Source of the DNA: JAPWJZ01 sp965279315
GTDB lineage: Bacteria > Pseudomonadota > Alphaproteobacteria > Micavibrionales > UBA2020
Length of the DNA: 64,000 nt
NCBI GenBank assembly: GCA_965279315.1
Contig: OZ257145.1
Coordinates: 2,976,001 to 3,040,000 of the forward strand
Reading direction: 5' to 3'
The notes below the pieces were generated by a model. That model was given only the letters and a program-made list of their open reading frames with translations, was not told the origin of the DNA and did not search any database. A program made the translations under genes and the position numbers. Positions 1 to 8,553 of the stretch are shown here, in pieces (position 1 is the stretch's first letter; every line of letters begins with the position of its first letter).

Positions 1-1106
1 GCCGCGTGCTGATCGCCGACCATGTGGAAACCCCCGGCGAAAAAATCCGCATTTCAGGCGGCGGACGCTGCAACTTCACCAACATCCATTCCACCCCCGC
101 CAATTTCCTGTCGGGCAACCCGCACTACGCCAAATCCGCGCTCGCCCGCTTCACGCCCGCCGATTTCATCAAGATGGTGGAGCTGCACGGCATCGCCTAT
201 CACGAAAAAACGCTGGGGCAATTGTTCTGTGACGTATCGGCCAAGCAGATCATCAACATGCTGCTGGCAGAAATGCTGGGCGCGGGCGTGCGGCTGAAAC
301 TGAATTTGAAGATTGAAAGCATCGTGCGGCCGGAGCCCGACCGTTATGTCGTGATGGCAGGCCTTGAAATTTTCACGGCGCAGTCGGTGGTGATCGCGAC
401 CGGCGGGCTTTCCATCCCGAAAATGGGCGCGACGGGTTTCGGGTATGACACCGCGCAGCAATTCGGGCTCAACATCATCCCGCAGCGCGCAGGCCTCGTG
501 CCGCTGCTGTTTGATGCCGACCTTCTGGCGCAGACAAAAGAACTATCCGGCCTGTCGGTCGATCCGACCGAAACGTCTTACGAGAAAACATCTTTCCGCG
601 AAGGCTTGCTTTTCACGCATAAGGGCCTCTCCGGCCCCAGCATCCTGCAGATTTCATCGTATTGGCAGGAAGGCGACGATATCGTCATCAACCTCTGGCC
701 CGATGCCGATATGTTCGATGAACTGAAACGCCAGCGGCAGGACGGCAATAAATCGCAGCTGCGCAATGTCGTTTCGCGCTACGTGCCGCAACGCCTCGCC
801 GACCTGATCGCGCGGCAGACGGGCATCGACGGCTCGCTCGCCGACCTGTCCGATGCCAAATTGCGCACGGTTGCCGACCGCATCAACAAATGGCGCATCA
901 AGCCGACCGGCACCGAAGGTTACCGCACCGCCGAAGTCACGCTGGGCGGCGTCGATACGGACGAGCTGTCATCCAAAACCATGGAAGCCAAAAAATCCCC
1001 CGGCCTTTATTTCATCGGCGAAGTGGTCGATGTGACGGGGCATCTGGGCGGGCATAACTTTCAATGGGCATGGGCATCGGGCTGGTGCGCGGGGCAATTC
1101 TGCTGA
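1..1106 (+). CDS. BaiN/HI0933-family FAD-dependent oxidoreductase, 5' truncated by window edge
   Basis: This is the C-terminal part of a flavoprotein of the HI0933/BaiN family (NAD(P)/FAD-dependent oxidoreductases of uncertain substrate). The reading frame is open at the first base, so the N-terminal Rossmann GxGxxG motif lies outside the window. About 368 residues are visible, against roughly 390-410 for the family. Diagnostic segments are GEKIRISGGGRCNFTN near the start, the ATGGLSIPKMGATGFGYD stretch in the middle, and the C-terminal FIGEVVDVTGHLGGHNFQWA, which closes the FAD site. The gene ends 79 bp before the next gene, which has its own promoter, so the two are probably separate units. 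The family call is solid; the physiological reaction is not known from sequence. Confidence 0.9.
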   Translation, partial: RVLIADHVETPGEKIRISGGGRCNFTNIHSTPANFLSGNPHYAKSALARFTPADFIKMVELHGIAYHEKTLGQLFCDVSAKQIINMLLAEMLGAGVRLKLNLKIESIVRPEPDRYVVMAGLEIFTAQSVVIATGGLSIPKMGATGFGYDTAQQFGLNIIPQRAGLVPLLFDADLLAQTKELSGLSVDPTETSYEKTSFREGLLFTHKGLSGPSILQISSYWQEGDDIVINLWPDADMFDELKRQRQDGNKSQLRNVVSRYVPQRLADLIARQTGIDGSLADLSDAKLRTVADRINKWRIKPTGTEGYRTAEVTLGGVDTDELSSKTMEAKKSPGLYFIGEVVDVTGHLGGHNFQWAWASGWCAGQFC

Positions 1107-1128
1107 TTTATCAGCCGGATCGCGATTG

Positions 1129-1156
1129 TTGACATAACCACGATTTTCTCTAAGAT
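1129..1156 (+). promoter_or_regulatory. Sigma-70-type promoter for the 1186 gene
   Basis: TTGACA at 1129-1134, a 16 bp spacer and TAAGAT at 1151-1156, about 30 bp before the ATG at 1186. The -35 box is followed by TAAC, as in several other promoters of this window. Confidence 0.55.
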
Positions 1157-1185
1157 GCCCTCATTAAACATCATAGCAGGGTATC

Positions 1186-1725
1186 ATGACCGAACCTCAG
1201 CGCACGCCACGCGATATCATCAATAAATATTCCCCCATTGTGAAGGGCCGCTCCGGCCTCTCGTCCGTCCTTTTCAAGGCCGCCGCACGCTCCATCGAAC
1301 TGGCGCAGGATACCGCGCATGCCGTGACCGAATGGGCATACCCGCGCGGTATCGAAAACACCGCCGGCCAGTTGCTGGTCAGCACCGCCCCCGTGATCGT
1401 AGCGACGCTCAAACGCATGGAAACAAAACTCGCCGCCAGCTTCAACACCGCATCCGCGAAAAATTCCGGTGCCGAGGCGCGCGGGAATTTCCTGAGCCTT
1501 GCCGATGAAGTGAAAGCCGATGCGAAAATCATCGCGCCGCAAGCATCCGTGCTGCGCCAGGAATACGACATGGTGACCGAGCCCTATACGTTCATGGTCG
1601 CGCAAGGCGTAACGCTGGAACAGGGCATCGCGCAAATCACCGCTTTGAGCGAACGCATCAACCCCGTCACCATCCGCCGCCACCCCGTTCCGCAACCGCA
1701 ACCGGCAAAGGCTGTGGGGTTGTAA
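1186..1725 (+). CDS. Hypothetical protein, 179 aa
   Basis: I do not recognise this protein. It is soluble in appearance, with no signal peptide or membrane segment, and is rich in Ala and in predicted amphipathic helix. The ATG is preceded by GCAGGG at a reasonable spacing and by a recognisable promoter. The C-terminus ends in a short Pro/Gln-rich tail (PVPQPQPAK). It is followed directly by a long palindromic intergenic repeat, so it is probably monocistronic. Codon use resembles the surrounding core genes, which supports it being a real gene. No function can be offered. Confidence 0.7.
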   Translation: MTEPQRTPRDIINKYSPIVKGRSGLSSVLFKAAARSIELAQDTAHAVTEWAYPRGIENTAGQLLVSTAPVIVATLKRMETKLAASFNTASAKNSGAEARGNFLSLADEVKADAKIIAPQASVLRQEYDMVTEPYTFMVAQGVTLEQGIAQITALSERINPVTIRRHPVPQPQPAKAVGL

Positions 1726-1732
1726 AAACTCT

Positions 1733-1874
1733 TCCCTCTCCTTTGGGAGAGGGCGGGGCCCATCGCAATTGCGATGGGAGGGTGAGGGTACTTGGCAGCC
1801 ACCAAGTGCCTGAAGCCGACGAAGTACCCTCACCTCTGTCGCTTCGCGACATCTCCTCTCCCAAAGGAGAGGAG
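1733..1874. repeat. Long palindromic intergenic repeat, copy 1
   Basis: The element is bounded by CTCTCCTTTGGGAGAG at the left and CTCTCCCAAAGGAGAG at the right. It also has internal inverted arms GAGGGTACTT and AAGTACCCTC, a GCGATGGG hairpin, and a TGTCGCTTCGCGACA hairpin. Closely related copies lie at 2824-2939 and 12900-13041. It has no coding capacity and resembles a MITE or REP-type element. Confidence 0.85.
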
Positions 1875-1891
1875 AACAACCCTCTTGACTT

Positions 1892-1930
1892 ATACTCTAT
1901 TGGAGTATAAAAAATACTCTAACAGAGCAT
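1892..1930. promoter_or_regulatory. Tandem inverted-repeat operator pair
   Basis: Two copies of the dyad ATACTC-N5-GAGTAT lie at 1892-1908 and 1914-1930; the second right arm reads GAGCAT. Their centres are 22 bp apart, about two helical turns, as for cooperative binding of a dimeric repressor. The first dyad overlaps a possible promoter (TTGACT at 1885-1890, TATAAA at 1906-1911, short spacer). The regulator is unknown. Confidence 0.5.
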
Positions 1931-1970
1931 AGGTCAGGGAATCACCCCCCACACACGCCGGAAAGAAAGT

Positions 1971-1999
1971 TTGACTTATCGCTCCCCCGTCGCTAATTT
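1971..1999 (+). promoter_or_regulatory. Sigma-70-type promoter for the Nudix gene
   Basis: TTGACT at 1971-1976, a 17 bp spacer and TAATTT at 1994-1999, ending 26 bp before the ATG at 2026. It lies downstream of the tandem operators, so the gene may have two promoters. Confidence 0.5.
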
Positions 2000-2025
2000 G
2001 CCATAAATATAAAAAGAGAGGCCAT

Positions 2026-2820
2026 ATGTCCGACATCGCCAAACAGATCCGCGAAATATTCGAAAAAGCCGCGCTGAGCCCCAAGGAACAGAAACAGGTG
2101 CTGCGCGACATCGTGAAGGAAAACTGGCCCGACCTGCCCGTCTGGACGACGCTCGACGGCGCGGTGGTGGAGGAAGTGCAGAAGGCGACCGCCGGATCCG
2201 GCGTGGTGCTGACATTCGAGGAAGGCGGCGTGCGCAAAGTCGTCCTGGCGCAGACCGGCGACCATTACGCCAAGCCCGGCGAAGCGACGCCCCCCGCATT
2301 CATGATCCCCGGCGGATTCATCAACCTGTCCGAAACGCCCGGCAGCGCGCTGGTCGCCGCATCATCCGCGCCGGAAGACGGTCGCACCGGTGCCGCGCGC
2401 GAAGTGGAAGAGGAATTGAAGAACCCCGACGGCTCGGCGCTGCTGAAGGTCGATCCCAACCGGTTGAAGCCGATGGACACGCTGACCCTCGCCTTCCGCA
2501 TCGGCGAAAAACGCATCGTCATCGGCATGATGCTGGAACTGACCGCTGATGAAGTGAAAACGGTGAAGGCGCATATCGCCAATATTGCCGCCAGCCCCGC
2601 CTATGCGGAAGCCACCGCCGCGCAAAGCATCAACCACGACAGCGGCAAGGCGGAGGTGAGCAATGTTGCCATCTTCACGCTCGACGAAGTGGCGCAAGGC
2701 AAGGTGAACCTGCTGCACAAGGACCAGCAATCGCTGTTCAAGGTGGTGGAGCAGCATTTCAACGATTTCGAAAAACAAGTGCGCCGCGCGATTGTACAGA
2801 ACAACCATCCAAGGCATTAA
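2026..2820 (+). CDS. Nudix-like hydrolase with an insertion in the Nudix box
   Basis: The 264 aa protein contains a split Nudix signature. GFINLSE at residues 97-103 matches GX5E, and REVEEE at 125-130 matches REUXEE. The gap between them is 21 residues instead of the normal 7, so about 14 extra residues (Ala/Ser-rich) sit in the loop. The metal-binding glutamates of the helix are all present. Nudix enzymes hydrolyse nucleoside diphosphates linked to another group; the substrate here cannot be told. The first 60 residues are a helical N-terminal extension. The start is supported by AGAGAGG just upstream. The gene is flanked by repeats on both sides and is probably transcribed alone, possibly under the tandem operators at 1892-1930. 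Confidence 0.7.
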   Translation: MSDIAKQIREIFEKAALSPKEQKQVLRDIVKENWPDLPVWTTLDGAVVEEVQKATAGSGVVLTFEEGGVRKVVLAQTGDHYAKPGEATPPAFMIPGGFINLSETPGSALVAASSAPEDGRTGAAREVEEELKNPDGSALLKVDPNRLKPMDTLTLAFRIGEKRIVIGMMLELTADEVKTVKAHIANIAASPAYAEATAAQSINHDSGKAEVSNVAIFTLDEVAQGKVNLLHKDQQSLFKVVEQHFNDFEKQVRRAIVQNNHPRH

Positions 2821-2823
2821 TAG

Positions 2824-2939
2824 CTCTCCTCTCCTTTGGGAGAGGAGATGTCGCGAAGCGACAGAGGTGAGGGTACTTCGTCGGCTTCAGGCAGGGGCGT
2901 TGATCAAGTACTCTCCCTCTCCCAAAGGAGAGGGAGAGG
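2824..2939. repeat. Long palindromic intergenic repeat, copy 2 (rearranged)
   Basis: This copy begins with the CTCTCCTTTGGGAGAG arm, the TGTCGCGAAGCGACA hairpin and GAGGGTACTTCGTCGGC, which are the right half of copies 1 and 3 in reverse orientation. It ends with CTCTCCCAAAGGAGAG. It lacks the GCGATGGG hairpin, so it is a shorter version. Confidence 0.8.
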
Positions 2940-2945
2940 CAAATA

Positions 2946-2978
2946 AAAAAAGGCGGGGATTGCTCCCCGCCTTTTTTT
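2946..2978 (-). terminator. Rho-independent terminator of the suf operon
   Basis: The stem GGCGGGG/CCCCGCC with a short loop is flanked by runs of A on one side and T on the other, so it can act in both directions. It lies 17 bp beyond the sufA stop codon. Confidence 0.85.
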
Positions 2979-2995
2979 GTATCTGCGTAAAAAGC

Positions 2996-3340
2996 TTAAA
3001 CCTTGAACGACTTGCCGCAACCGCAATGGCCGGTCGCGTTCGGGTTGTTGAAGGTGAAGCCGCTTTCGAATTTGTCTTCGAAGTAATCCATTTCCATGCC
3101 GGCGATGTACATCTGCGCTTTCGGGTCGACATAGACCTTCACGCCTTTGTCTTCGACCAGCACGTCCATCGGCTGCGCTTCTTTCGCGTATTCGAGGCTG
3201 TAGCTGAGGCCGGAGCAGCCGGATGCGGTCACGCCGACGCGCAGGCCGGTGAATTCCTCGCCTGCGGGCGCGTTCGCCATCAGGCCTTTAATGTGGTTCG
3301 CAGCGCTTTCAGTCAGGGTCATCAGTTGTTGCTGTTGCAT
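2996..3340 (-). CDS. sufA: A-type Fe-S carrier / assembly protein (SufA/IscA/HesB family)
   Basis: A 114 aa HesB/IscA-fold protein that carries and delivers Fe-S clusters made on the SufBCD scaffold. The three conserved cysteines are visible: one in SGCSGLSYSLEY and two in the C-terminal GHCGCGKSF. The length is typical. It is the last gene of the suf operon, 36 bp after the DUF59 gene, with a strong AAGGAGAG ribosome site in front of its ATG. A terminator follows. It could equally be named iscA or erpA by sequence alone; the operon position makes sufA the best name. Confidence 0.92.
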   Translation of the reverse strand: MQQQQLMTLTESAANHIKGLMANAPAGEEFTGLRVGVTASGCSGLSYSLEYAKEAQPMDVLVEDKGVKVYVDPKAQMYIAGMEMDYFEDKFESGFTFNNPNATGHCGCGKSFKV

Positions 3341-3376
3341 TGTTTTCTCTCCTTGGTTTTCGTTTAAATTAAAAAA

Positions 3377-3784
3377 TCAGAACATGTTGAGTTGCAGCTT
3401 GGCGGTCTCCGCCATTTTTGACGGGTCCCATGACGGGTCCCAGACAATTTCCACTTTGACGTTGCCGACATCGTTGACCGTGCGCACCGCGCTCTCGATC
3501 ATGCCCGGCATCTCGCCCGCAACGGGGCAGCCGGGGGAGGTCAGCGTCATCTCGATAAACACGTCGTTGCTCTCGGGCGCGATATCGACCTTGTAAATCA
3601 GCCCCAGTTCATAAATATTCACCGGGATTTCGGGGTCGTACACATCGCGCAGCGCGGCCTGGATCAGCGGCCACAGGTGATGCTCCTTCGACGCTTCCGT
3701 ATAGGGCGGAATCAGCATCTTTTCCGTCTCGTCATCCCCGACGGCGGTGCGGATCATGTCTTCGTCTGCGTGCAGCTTCATCAT
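3377..3784 (-). CDS. SUF-system DUF59/MIP18-family protein (SufT-like)
   Basis: A 135 aa DUF59 protein with the family hallmarks DPEIPVNIYELGLIY (residues around 50-65) and LTSPGCPVAGEMPG, including the conserved cysteine. DUF59 proteins assist Fe-S cluster maturation, and in alphaproteobacteria one is usually encoded between sufS and sufA, as here. Its start overlaps the sufS stop by four bases (ATGA), which indicates translational coupling. It is often labelled SufT or PaaD-like; the precise biochemical step is not settled for the family. Confidence 0.88.
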   Translation of the reverse strand: MMKLHADEDMIRTAVGDDETEKMLIPPYTEASKEHHLWPLIQAALRDVYDPEIPVNIYELGLIYKVDIAPESNDVFIEMTLTSPGCPVAGEMPGMIESAVRTVNDVGNVKVEIVWDPSWDPSKMAETAKLQLNMF

Positions 3785-5019
3785 GCGAATAACTTCTTCA
3801 CTTTCAACACGCCTTCGGCGAGGCGCTCAACGTCTTCCATTGTATTATAGACCGCAAAAGACGCGCGCACAGTGGCGGTGCATTTTAGCGCCTTCATCAG
3901 CGGCTGCGCACAGTGGTGGCCGGCGCGAACGCACAACCCCAGCTGGTCAAAAATCGTGGCGATATCATGCGGATGCACTTTATCTATGCCAAATGACAGG
4001 ATGGCCGCGCGGCTTGGCGCGCGCGAATAAATCTTCACGCCATCAATTGCCGTAAGGCGCTGCTCCGCAGCATCCAGCAATGCGTGTTCCCGCACCAGCG
4101 CGCCCTTGTAATCGATGCTGTTGATGTAATCAATCGCCGCACCCAGCCCGATTGCCTCGACAATCGCGGGCGTGCCGGCTTCGAAACGGTAGGGCGCGTC
4201 CTTGAACGTCACCTTGTCGAAGGCGACATGCTCGATCATCTCGCCGCCGCCCTGATAGGGCGGCATGGAATTGAGCAGTTCTTCGCGGCCCCACAGCACG
4301 CCGATGCCCGTCGGGCCGTAGAGTTTATGACCTGTGAACACATAAAAATCCGCGCCGAGTTTCTGCACATCCGCGCCGATATGCACGATGCCCTGGCTGC
4401 CATCGACCAGCACTGCCGCGTCAACCGATTTTGTTTTCGCGATGATTTGCGCAGCATCGGTGACAGTGCCGAGCGCGTTCGACATTTGGGTAAACGCCAC
4501 CAGCTTTGTCTTTTTCGACAGCAGCGCATCAAACGCCGCCATATCGAGAGCGCCGTTTTCGAGGATCGGCACGGTTTTGATGACCACGCCTTTCGATTGC
4601 GTCAGGAAATACCACGGCACGATATTCGCGTGATGTTCCAGTTCGGTCAGGATAATCTCGTCTCCTGCCTGCAGCCGCTGGCCGAAGGATGCGGCGACCA
4701 AGTTGATCGCCTCCGTCGCGTTGCGGGTGAAGATCACTTCGCGTTCGGTTTTCGCGTTGATGAAGGCGGCGACCTTTTCACGCGCCTGCTCGAATTTCGT
4801 GCTGGTTTCCGCGCTGAAGGCATAGACACCGCGATGCACGTTGGCGTAATGCATTTCCATCACGGCATTCATCGCATCAATGACGGCTTGCGGTTTCTGC
4901 GCAGACGCCGCGCTGTCGAGATAGGCGACGCTGCGGCCGTTGACCTTTTGCGCCAGCGCAGGGAAATCGGATTTCACGTCATGCGTATTGAGGGGGATAA
5001 TTTTTTCCGCCGGCATCAT
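3781..5019 (-). CDS. sufS: Cysteine desulfurase SufS
   Basis: A group II PLP-dependent cysteine desulfurase, 412 aa, that takes sulfur from cysteine for cluster assembly. The PLP lysine is in FTGHKLYGPTG (about K232) and the catalytic persulfide cysteine is in RAGHHCAQP (about C370). I chose the ATG at 5019 over an upstream ATG at 5040. It has AGGGG at good spacing and overlaps the sufD stop in the operon's usual style, whereas the longer start would lie 25 bp inside sufD. No sufE or sufU partner is present in this window. Confidence 0.93.
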   Translation of the reverse strand: MMPAEKIIPLNTHDVKSDFPALAQKVNGRSVAYLDSAASAQKPQAVIDAMNAVMEMHYANVHRGVYAFSAETSTKFEQAREKVAAFINAKTEREVIFTRNATEAINLVAASFGQRLQAGDEIILTELEHHANIVPWYFLTQSKGVVIKTVPILENGALDMAAFDALLSKKTKLVAFTQMSNALGTVTDAAQIIAKTKSVDAAVLVDGSQGIVHIGADVQKLGADFYVFTGHKLYGPTGIGVLWGREELLNSMPPYQGGGEMIEHVAFDKVTFKDAPYRFEAGTPAIVEAIGLGAAIDYINSIDYKGALVREHALLDAAEQRLTAIDGVKIYSRAPSRAAILSFGIDKVHPHDIATIFDQLGLCVRAGHHCAQPLMKALKCTATVRASFAVYNTMEDVERLAEGVLKVKKLFA

Positions 5020-6338
5020 GTGCCCCTGCCCGCAAGCCATGCCGCCACGCGCGCGAGATAGAGTTCGCGTACCTGTTCATAGCTGACTTTTTCGATGGCA
5101 GCGCCGAGGAACGATTCCACCATCAGCGCCCTTGCAAGGTCATGGGGAATGCCGCGGCTGCGGAGGTAAAAAATGGCTTCGGGATTCAATTGCCCGGCGG
5201 TTGCGCCGTGGCTGCATTTTACGTCGTCGGCGTAAATTTCTAGTTCTGGTTTTGCGCTTGCTTCAGCTGTTGGGGAAAGCAGTAACGCATGATGAGACTG
5301 GTATCCATCTGTTTTTTGTGCAGCACGACGTACATGTATTTTCCCTTGGTAAACTGCACGAGCCTGATCATCAACAACTCCCTTAAAATGCTGGACGGAT
5401 TTTCCGTCCGGTTCGAAGTGGTCAGCCAACACGGTAAAATCGTGGCTTTGCTGTCCCTTCATTAAGTATGTGCCACCGATACTACTCGAAATGGCGCGAT
5501 CTATCAACTGAAGCCGGAATTCCTGCCGCGCCAGCCTGCCGCCCGTTGCAAGGCTAAACCCTTCAAAAGACGAGTCTTTATGCTGCTGCACAACTGTATT
5601 GCTGGCGTGGAATCCGGCATCGGATTCTTCCTGAAACCGGTAAAAACGCATGCGGGAAGCCGATTCCAGCGTGATCGAGGCGTAGGTGTTGGCGAAATAC
5701 GCCCCCTCCCCGCAATGGCGTTCGATGACGGTGCAGCCCGCATTTTCGCCGAGGCGATACATCACGCGGGGGTAAACGGCGGCATCGCGGCCTGCATTAT
5801 AAAACACCACTTCGATAGGTTCTGCCACATCGCGGTTCTTCGCCACCACCAGCACAAAACCATCGCGGACATAGGCCGCGTTCAGCGCGGTCAGCGGCGT
5901 CTTGGCCAGGTCACCGACTGTGACCAATTGTTCTTCGATGCCCGCCACGTTTTTCTCCGCCGCTTCCATCAGGCTCATGACAGTCACATAGTCGGGCAGG
6001 TTCGACAGCTTCGCCTGATACTGGCCGTTCACCAGCACGACGCGATGCGTGCCAAGCAAAGGCGTAGGTATTTTCGCGGCATCGAATTTTACGGGGTCTA
6101 CGGAATAACGGAATTTGACAGAGGCGAGCGCGCGCAGGTTGGTATATTGCCAGCCTTCCCATGCCACGGTCGGCAGACCGGTTTGCGAAAAAGATTCCGC
6201 GCCCGTGGCGCGCAACGCCTTGATCCAGCCAACGGCCTTGTCATTCTGCAGCGCAGCCGCATCGGCAAGCCACGGCATCGCCGCCGCAACCTGCGGAGCC
6301 TGTGCCATGAATGTTTCTGCAGCCGTCGTCGCCATCAT
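5016..6338 (-). CDS. sufD: Fe-S cluster scaffold subunit SufD
   Basis: A 440 aa SufBD-fold protein, with the beta-helix core recognisable in its C-terminal half: HDFTVLADHFEPDGKS, FKGVVDDQARAVYQGKIHV, and ADDVKCSHGATAGQLNPEAI containing the conserved Cys/His of the SufB-SufD interface. It forms the SufBC2D scaffold with the neighbouring products. It starts two bases after the sufC stop and overlaps sufS. Two adjacent ATG codons (6338 and 6335) are possible starts. The N-terminal third is divergent, as usual for SufD. Confidence 0.93.
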   Translation of the reverse strand: MMATTAAETFMAQAPQVAAAMPWLADAAALQNDKAVGWIKALRATGAESFSQTGLPTVAWEGWQYTNLRALASVKFRYSVDPVKFDAAKIPTPLLGTHRVVLVNGQYQAKLSNLPDYVTVMSLMEAAEKNVAGIEEQLVTVGDLAKTPLTALNAAYVRDGFVLVVAKNRDVAEPIEVVFYNAGRDAAVYPRVMYRLGENAGCTVIERHCGEGAYFANTYASITLESASRMRFYRFQEESDAGFHASNTVVQQHKDSSFEGFSLATGGRLARQEFRLQLIDRAISSSIGGTYLMKGQQSHDFTVLADHFEPDGKSVQHFKGVVDDQARAVYQGKIHVRRAAQKTDGYQSHHALLLSPTAEASAKPELEIYADDVKCSHGATAGQLNPEAIFYLRSRGIPHDLARALMVESFLGAAIEKVSYEQVRELYLARVAAWLAGRGT

Positions 6339-6340
6339 CG

Positions 6341-7096
6341 TTACGCAGCCTCCGTCGCGTCATAGAAATCGGCATAGCCTTTTTCTTCCAGCAGCAGCGC
6401 GAGTTCCGGGCCGCCGGTTTTCTGGATCTTGCCGTTCGCCAGCACGTGGACGATATCGGGCTTGATGTAATCGAGCAGACGCTGGTAATGCGTGATGACA
6501 AGGAACGAGCTTTCCGGCCCGCGCAACGCGTTCACGCCTTCCGACACCACCTTCAGCGCGTCGATATCGAGGCCGCTGTCGGTTTCATCCATGATCGCCA
6601 GTTTCGGCGCGAGCATCGCCATCTGCAGCACTTCGTTGCGTTTCTTCTCGCCGCCCGAAAAGCCGACATTCACGCCGCGCTTCATCATTTCGGGGTCCAT
6701 GCCGAGGTCTTTAATTTTCTGCTTCTGCAACTTCAGGAACTGTGCCGGCTCCAGCTCTTTCTCGCCGCGCTTCTTGCGTATGGCATTCAGCGCGGTTTTC
6801 AGGAAGGTCGTGGTCGATACGCCCGGAATTTCGACGGGATATTGGAACGCGAGGAAAAGGCCCAGCGCCGCGCGGTCCTCCGGTTCCATGGCCAGCAAAT
6901 CCTGCCCCATGAATTCAACCGTGCCATCCGTCACTTCATAGCCGTCGCGGCCCGCCAGCACATAAGACAACGTCGATTTTCCCGAGCCATTCGGCCCCAT
7001 GATCGCATGCACTTCGCCCGCCTTCATCTCGAGGCTCAGGCCCTTCAGCACCGGACGGCCCGCAGCCGTCACATGGAGGTTTTCGATTTTCAGCAT
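6341..7096 (-). CDS. sufC: Fe-S cluster assembly ATPase SufC
   Basis: A 251 aa ABC-type ATPase. Walker A is GPNGSGKST at residues 34-42, the signature is FSGGEKKR near residue 150, and Walker B is LAIMDETDSGLD near residue 170. It powers conformational change in the SufBC2D complex in the cytoplasm. Its ATG shares one base with the sufB stop codon (TAATG), so translation is coupled. All catalytic motifs are intact. Confidence 0.96.
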   Translation of the reverse strand: MLKIENLHVTAAGRPVLKGLSLEMKAGEVHAIMGPNGSGKSTLSYVLAGRDGYEVTDGTVEFMGQDLLAMEPEDRAALGLFLAFQYPVEIPGVSTTTFLKTALNAIRKKRGEKELEPAQFLKLQKQKIKDLGMDPEMMKRGVNVGFSGGEKKRNEVLQMAMLAPKLAIMDETDSGLDIDALKVVSEGVNALRGPESSFLVITHYQRLLDYIKPDIVHVLANGKIQKTGGPELALLLEEKGYADFYDATEAA

Positions 7097-8553
7097 TAGC
7101 CCACACTTCCTTCCAGACTGATCGCCACCAGCTTCTGCGCCTCGACCGCGAATTCCATGGGGAGGTGCTGCAGGACTTCCTTGCAGAAACCGTTGACGAT
7201 CAGGGTCAGGGCTTCTTCTTCCGGTATCCCGCGCTGGCGGCAGTAAAATAATGTTTTATCGCTGATCTTCGACGTCGTCGCTTCATGTTCCAGCGTCGCG
7301 GTCGGGTTCTTGTTCTCGATATACGGCACGGTATGCGCACCACAGAGGTCGCCGATCAGCAGGCTGTCGCATTGCGTGTAATTGCGTGCGTTTTCCGCCT
7401 TTTGCGCGATGCGCACGAGGCCGCGATAGGTGCTGTTCGATTTGCCGGCCGAGATGCCCTTGGCGATAATGCGCGAGCGCGTGTTCTTGCCGATATGGAT
7501 CATCTTGGTGCCGGTATCGGCCTGCTGATAGTTATTGGTCAGCGCGACGGAATAGAATTCGCCCACGCTGTCATCGCCCAGCAGCACGCAGGACGGATAT
7601 TTCCAGGTGATGGCCGAACCCGTTTCCACCTGCGTCCATGAAATGCGGCTGCGCGCGCCCTTGCAGATACCGCGCTTGGTCACGAAATTGTAAATGCCGC
7701 CCTTGCCGTTTTCGTCGCCGGGATACCAGTTCTGCACGGTCGAATATTTGATCTCCGCATCGTCCATGGCGATCAGTTCCACCACCGCGGCATGCATCTG
7801 GTTTTCGTCGCGCTTCGGCGCGGTGCAGCCCTCCAGATAGCTGACATAGGATTTTTTCTCCGCCACGATCAGCGTGCGTTCGAACTGGCCGGTCTTCGCC
7901 TCGTTGATGCGGAAATAGGTAGAGAGTTCCATCGGGCAGCGCACGCCTTCGGGGATATACACGAACGTACCGTCGGTAAATACTGCCGCGTTCAGGCAGG
8001 CGTGCTTGTTGTCGGTATAGGGTACGACGCTGCCCATGTATTTCTTGATCATGTCCGGATATTTCTGCACAGCTTCGGAGATCGAGCAGAAAATCACGCC
8101 CGCGCTATGCAGTTTTTCGCGGAAGGTGGTGACGACCGACACGCTGTCGAACACCGCATCCACCGCGATGCCGTTCAGCATTTCCTGTTCGCGCAGGGGA
8201 ATGCCGAGCTTCTTGTACGTCTCCAGCAATTTCGGGTCGAGTTCATCGAGGCTTTTGGGCGCGGAGGCCGTTTTCGGCGCGGCGTAGTAATACGCATCCT
8301 GATAATCGATTGCGGGGAACGACACATTCGCCCATTGCGGTTCCGGCAGCGTCAGCCAGTGGCGGTACGCGGTCAGGCGCGATTCCAGCATCCAGTCGGG
8401 TTCGTTTTTCTTGGCCGAGATGAAGCGGATGATGTCTTCGTTCAATCCCTTGGGTGCGAAATCGCTTTCGATATCGGTGACGAAGCCCGCCTCGTATTTG
8501 TCGAGCGACTTGATGGTTTCCAGCGTTTCCGCTGCGATGGCGGCGTTGCTCAT
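7096..8553 (-). CDS. sufB: Fe-S cluster scaffold subunit SufB
   Basis: A 485 aa SufB, the main scaffold on which the nascent Fe-S cluster forms. Recognisable segments are PEGVRCPMELSTYFRIN, SYLEGCTAPKRDENQMHAAVVELIA (central beta-helix), and the C-terminal NKNPTATLEHEATTSKIS with the conserved Glu/His. Its length matches the alphaproteobacterial family. The start overlaps the Rrf2 regulator stop by four bases, so regulator and scaffold are translated from one message. Confidence 0.95.
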   Translation of the reverse strand: MSNAAIAAETLETIKSLDKYEAGFVTDIESDFAPKGLNEDIIRFISAKKNEPDWMLESRLTAYRHWLTLPEPQWANVSFPAIDYQDAYYYAAPKTASAPKSLDELDPKLLETYKKLGIPLREQEMLNGIAVDAVFDSVSVVTTFREKLHSAGVIFCSISEAVQKYPDMIKKYMGSVVPYTDNKHACLNAAVFTDGTFVYIPEGVRCPMELSTYFRINEAKTGQFERTLIVAEKKSYVSYLEGCTAPKRDENQMHAAVVELIAMDDAEIKYSTVQNWYPGDENGKGGIYNFVTKRGICKGARSRISWTQVETGSAITWKYPSCVLLGDDSVGEFYSVALTNNYQQADTGTKMIHIGKNTRSRIIAKGISAGKSNSTYRGLVRIAQKAENARNYTQCDSLLIGDLCGAHTVPYIENKNPTATLEHEATTSKISDKTLFYCRQRGIPEEEALTLIVNGFCKEVLQHLPMEFAVEAQKLVAISLEGSVG

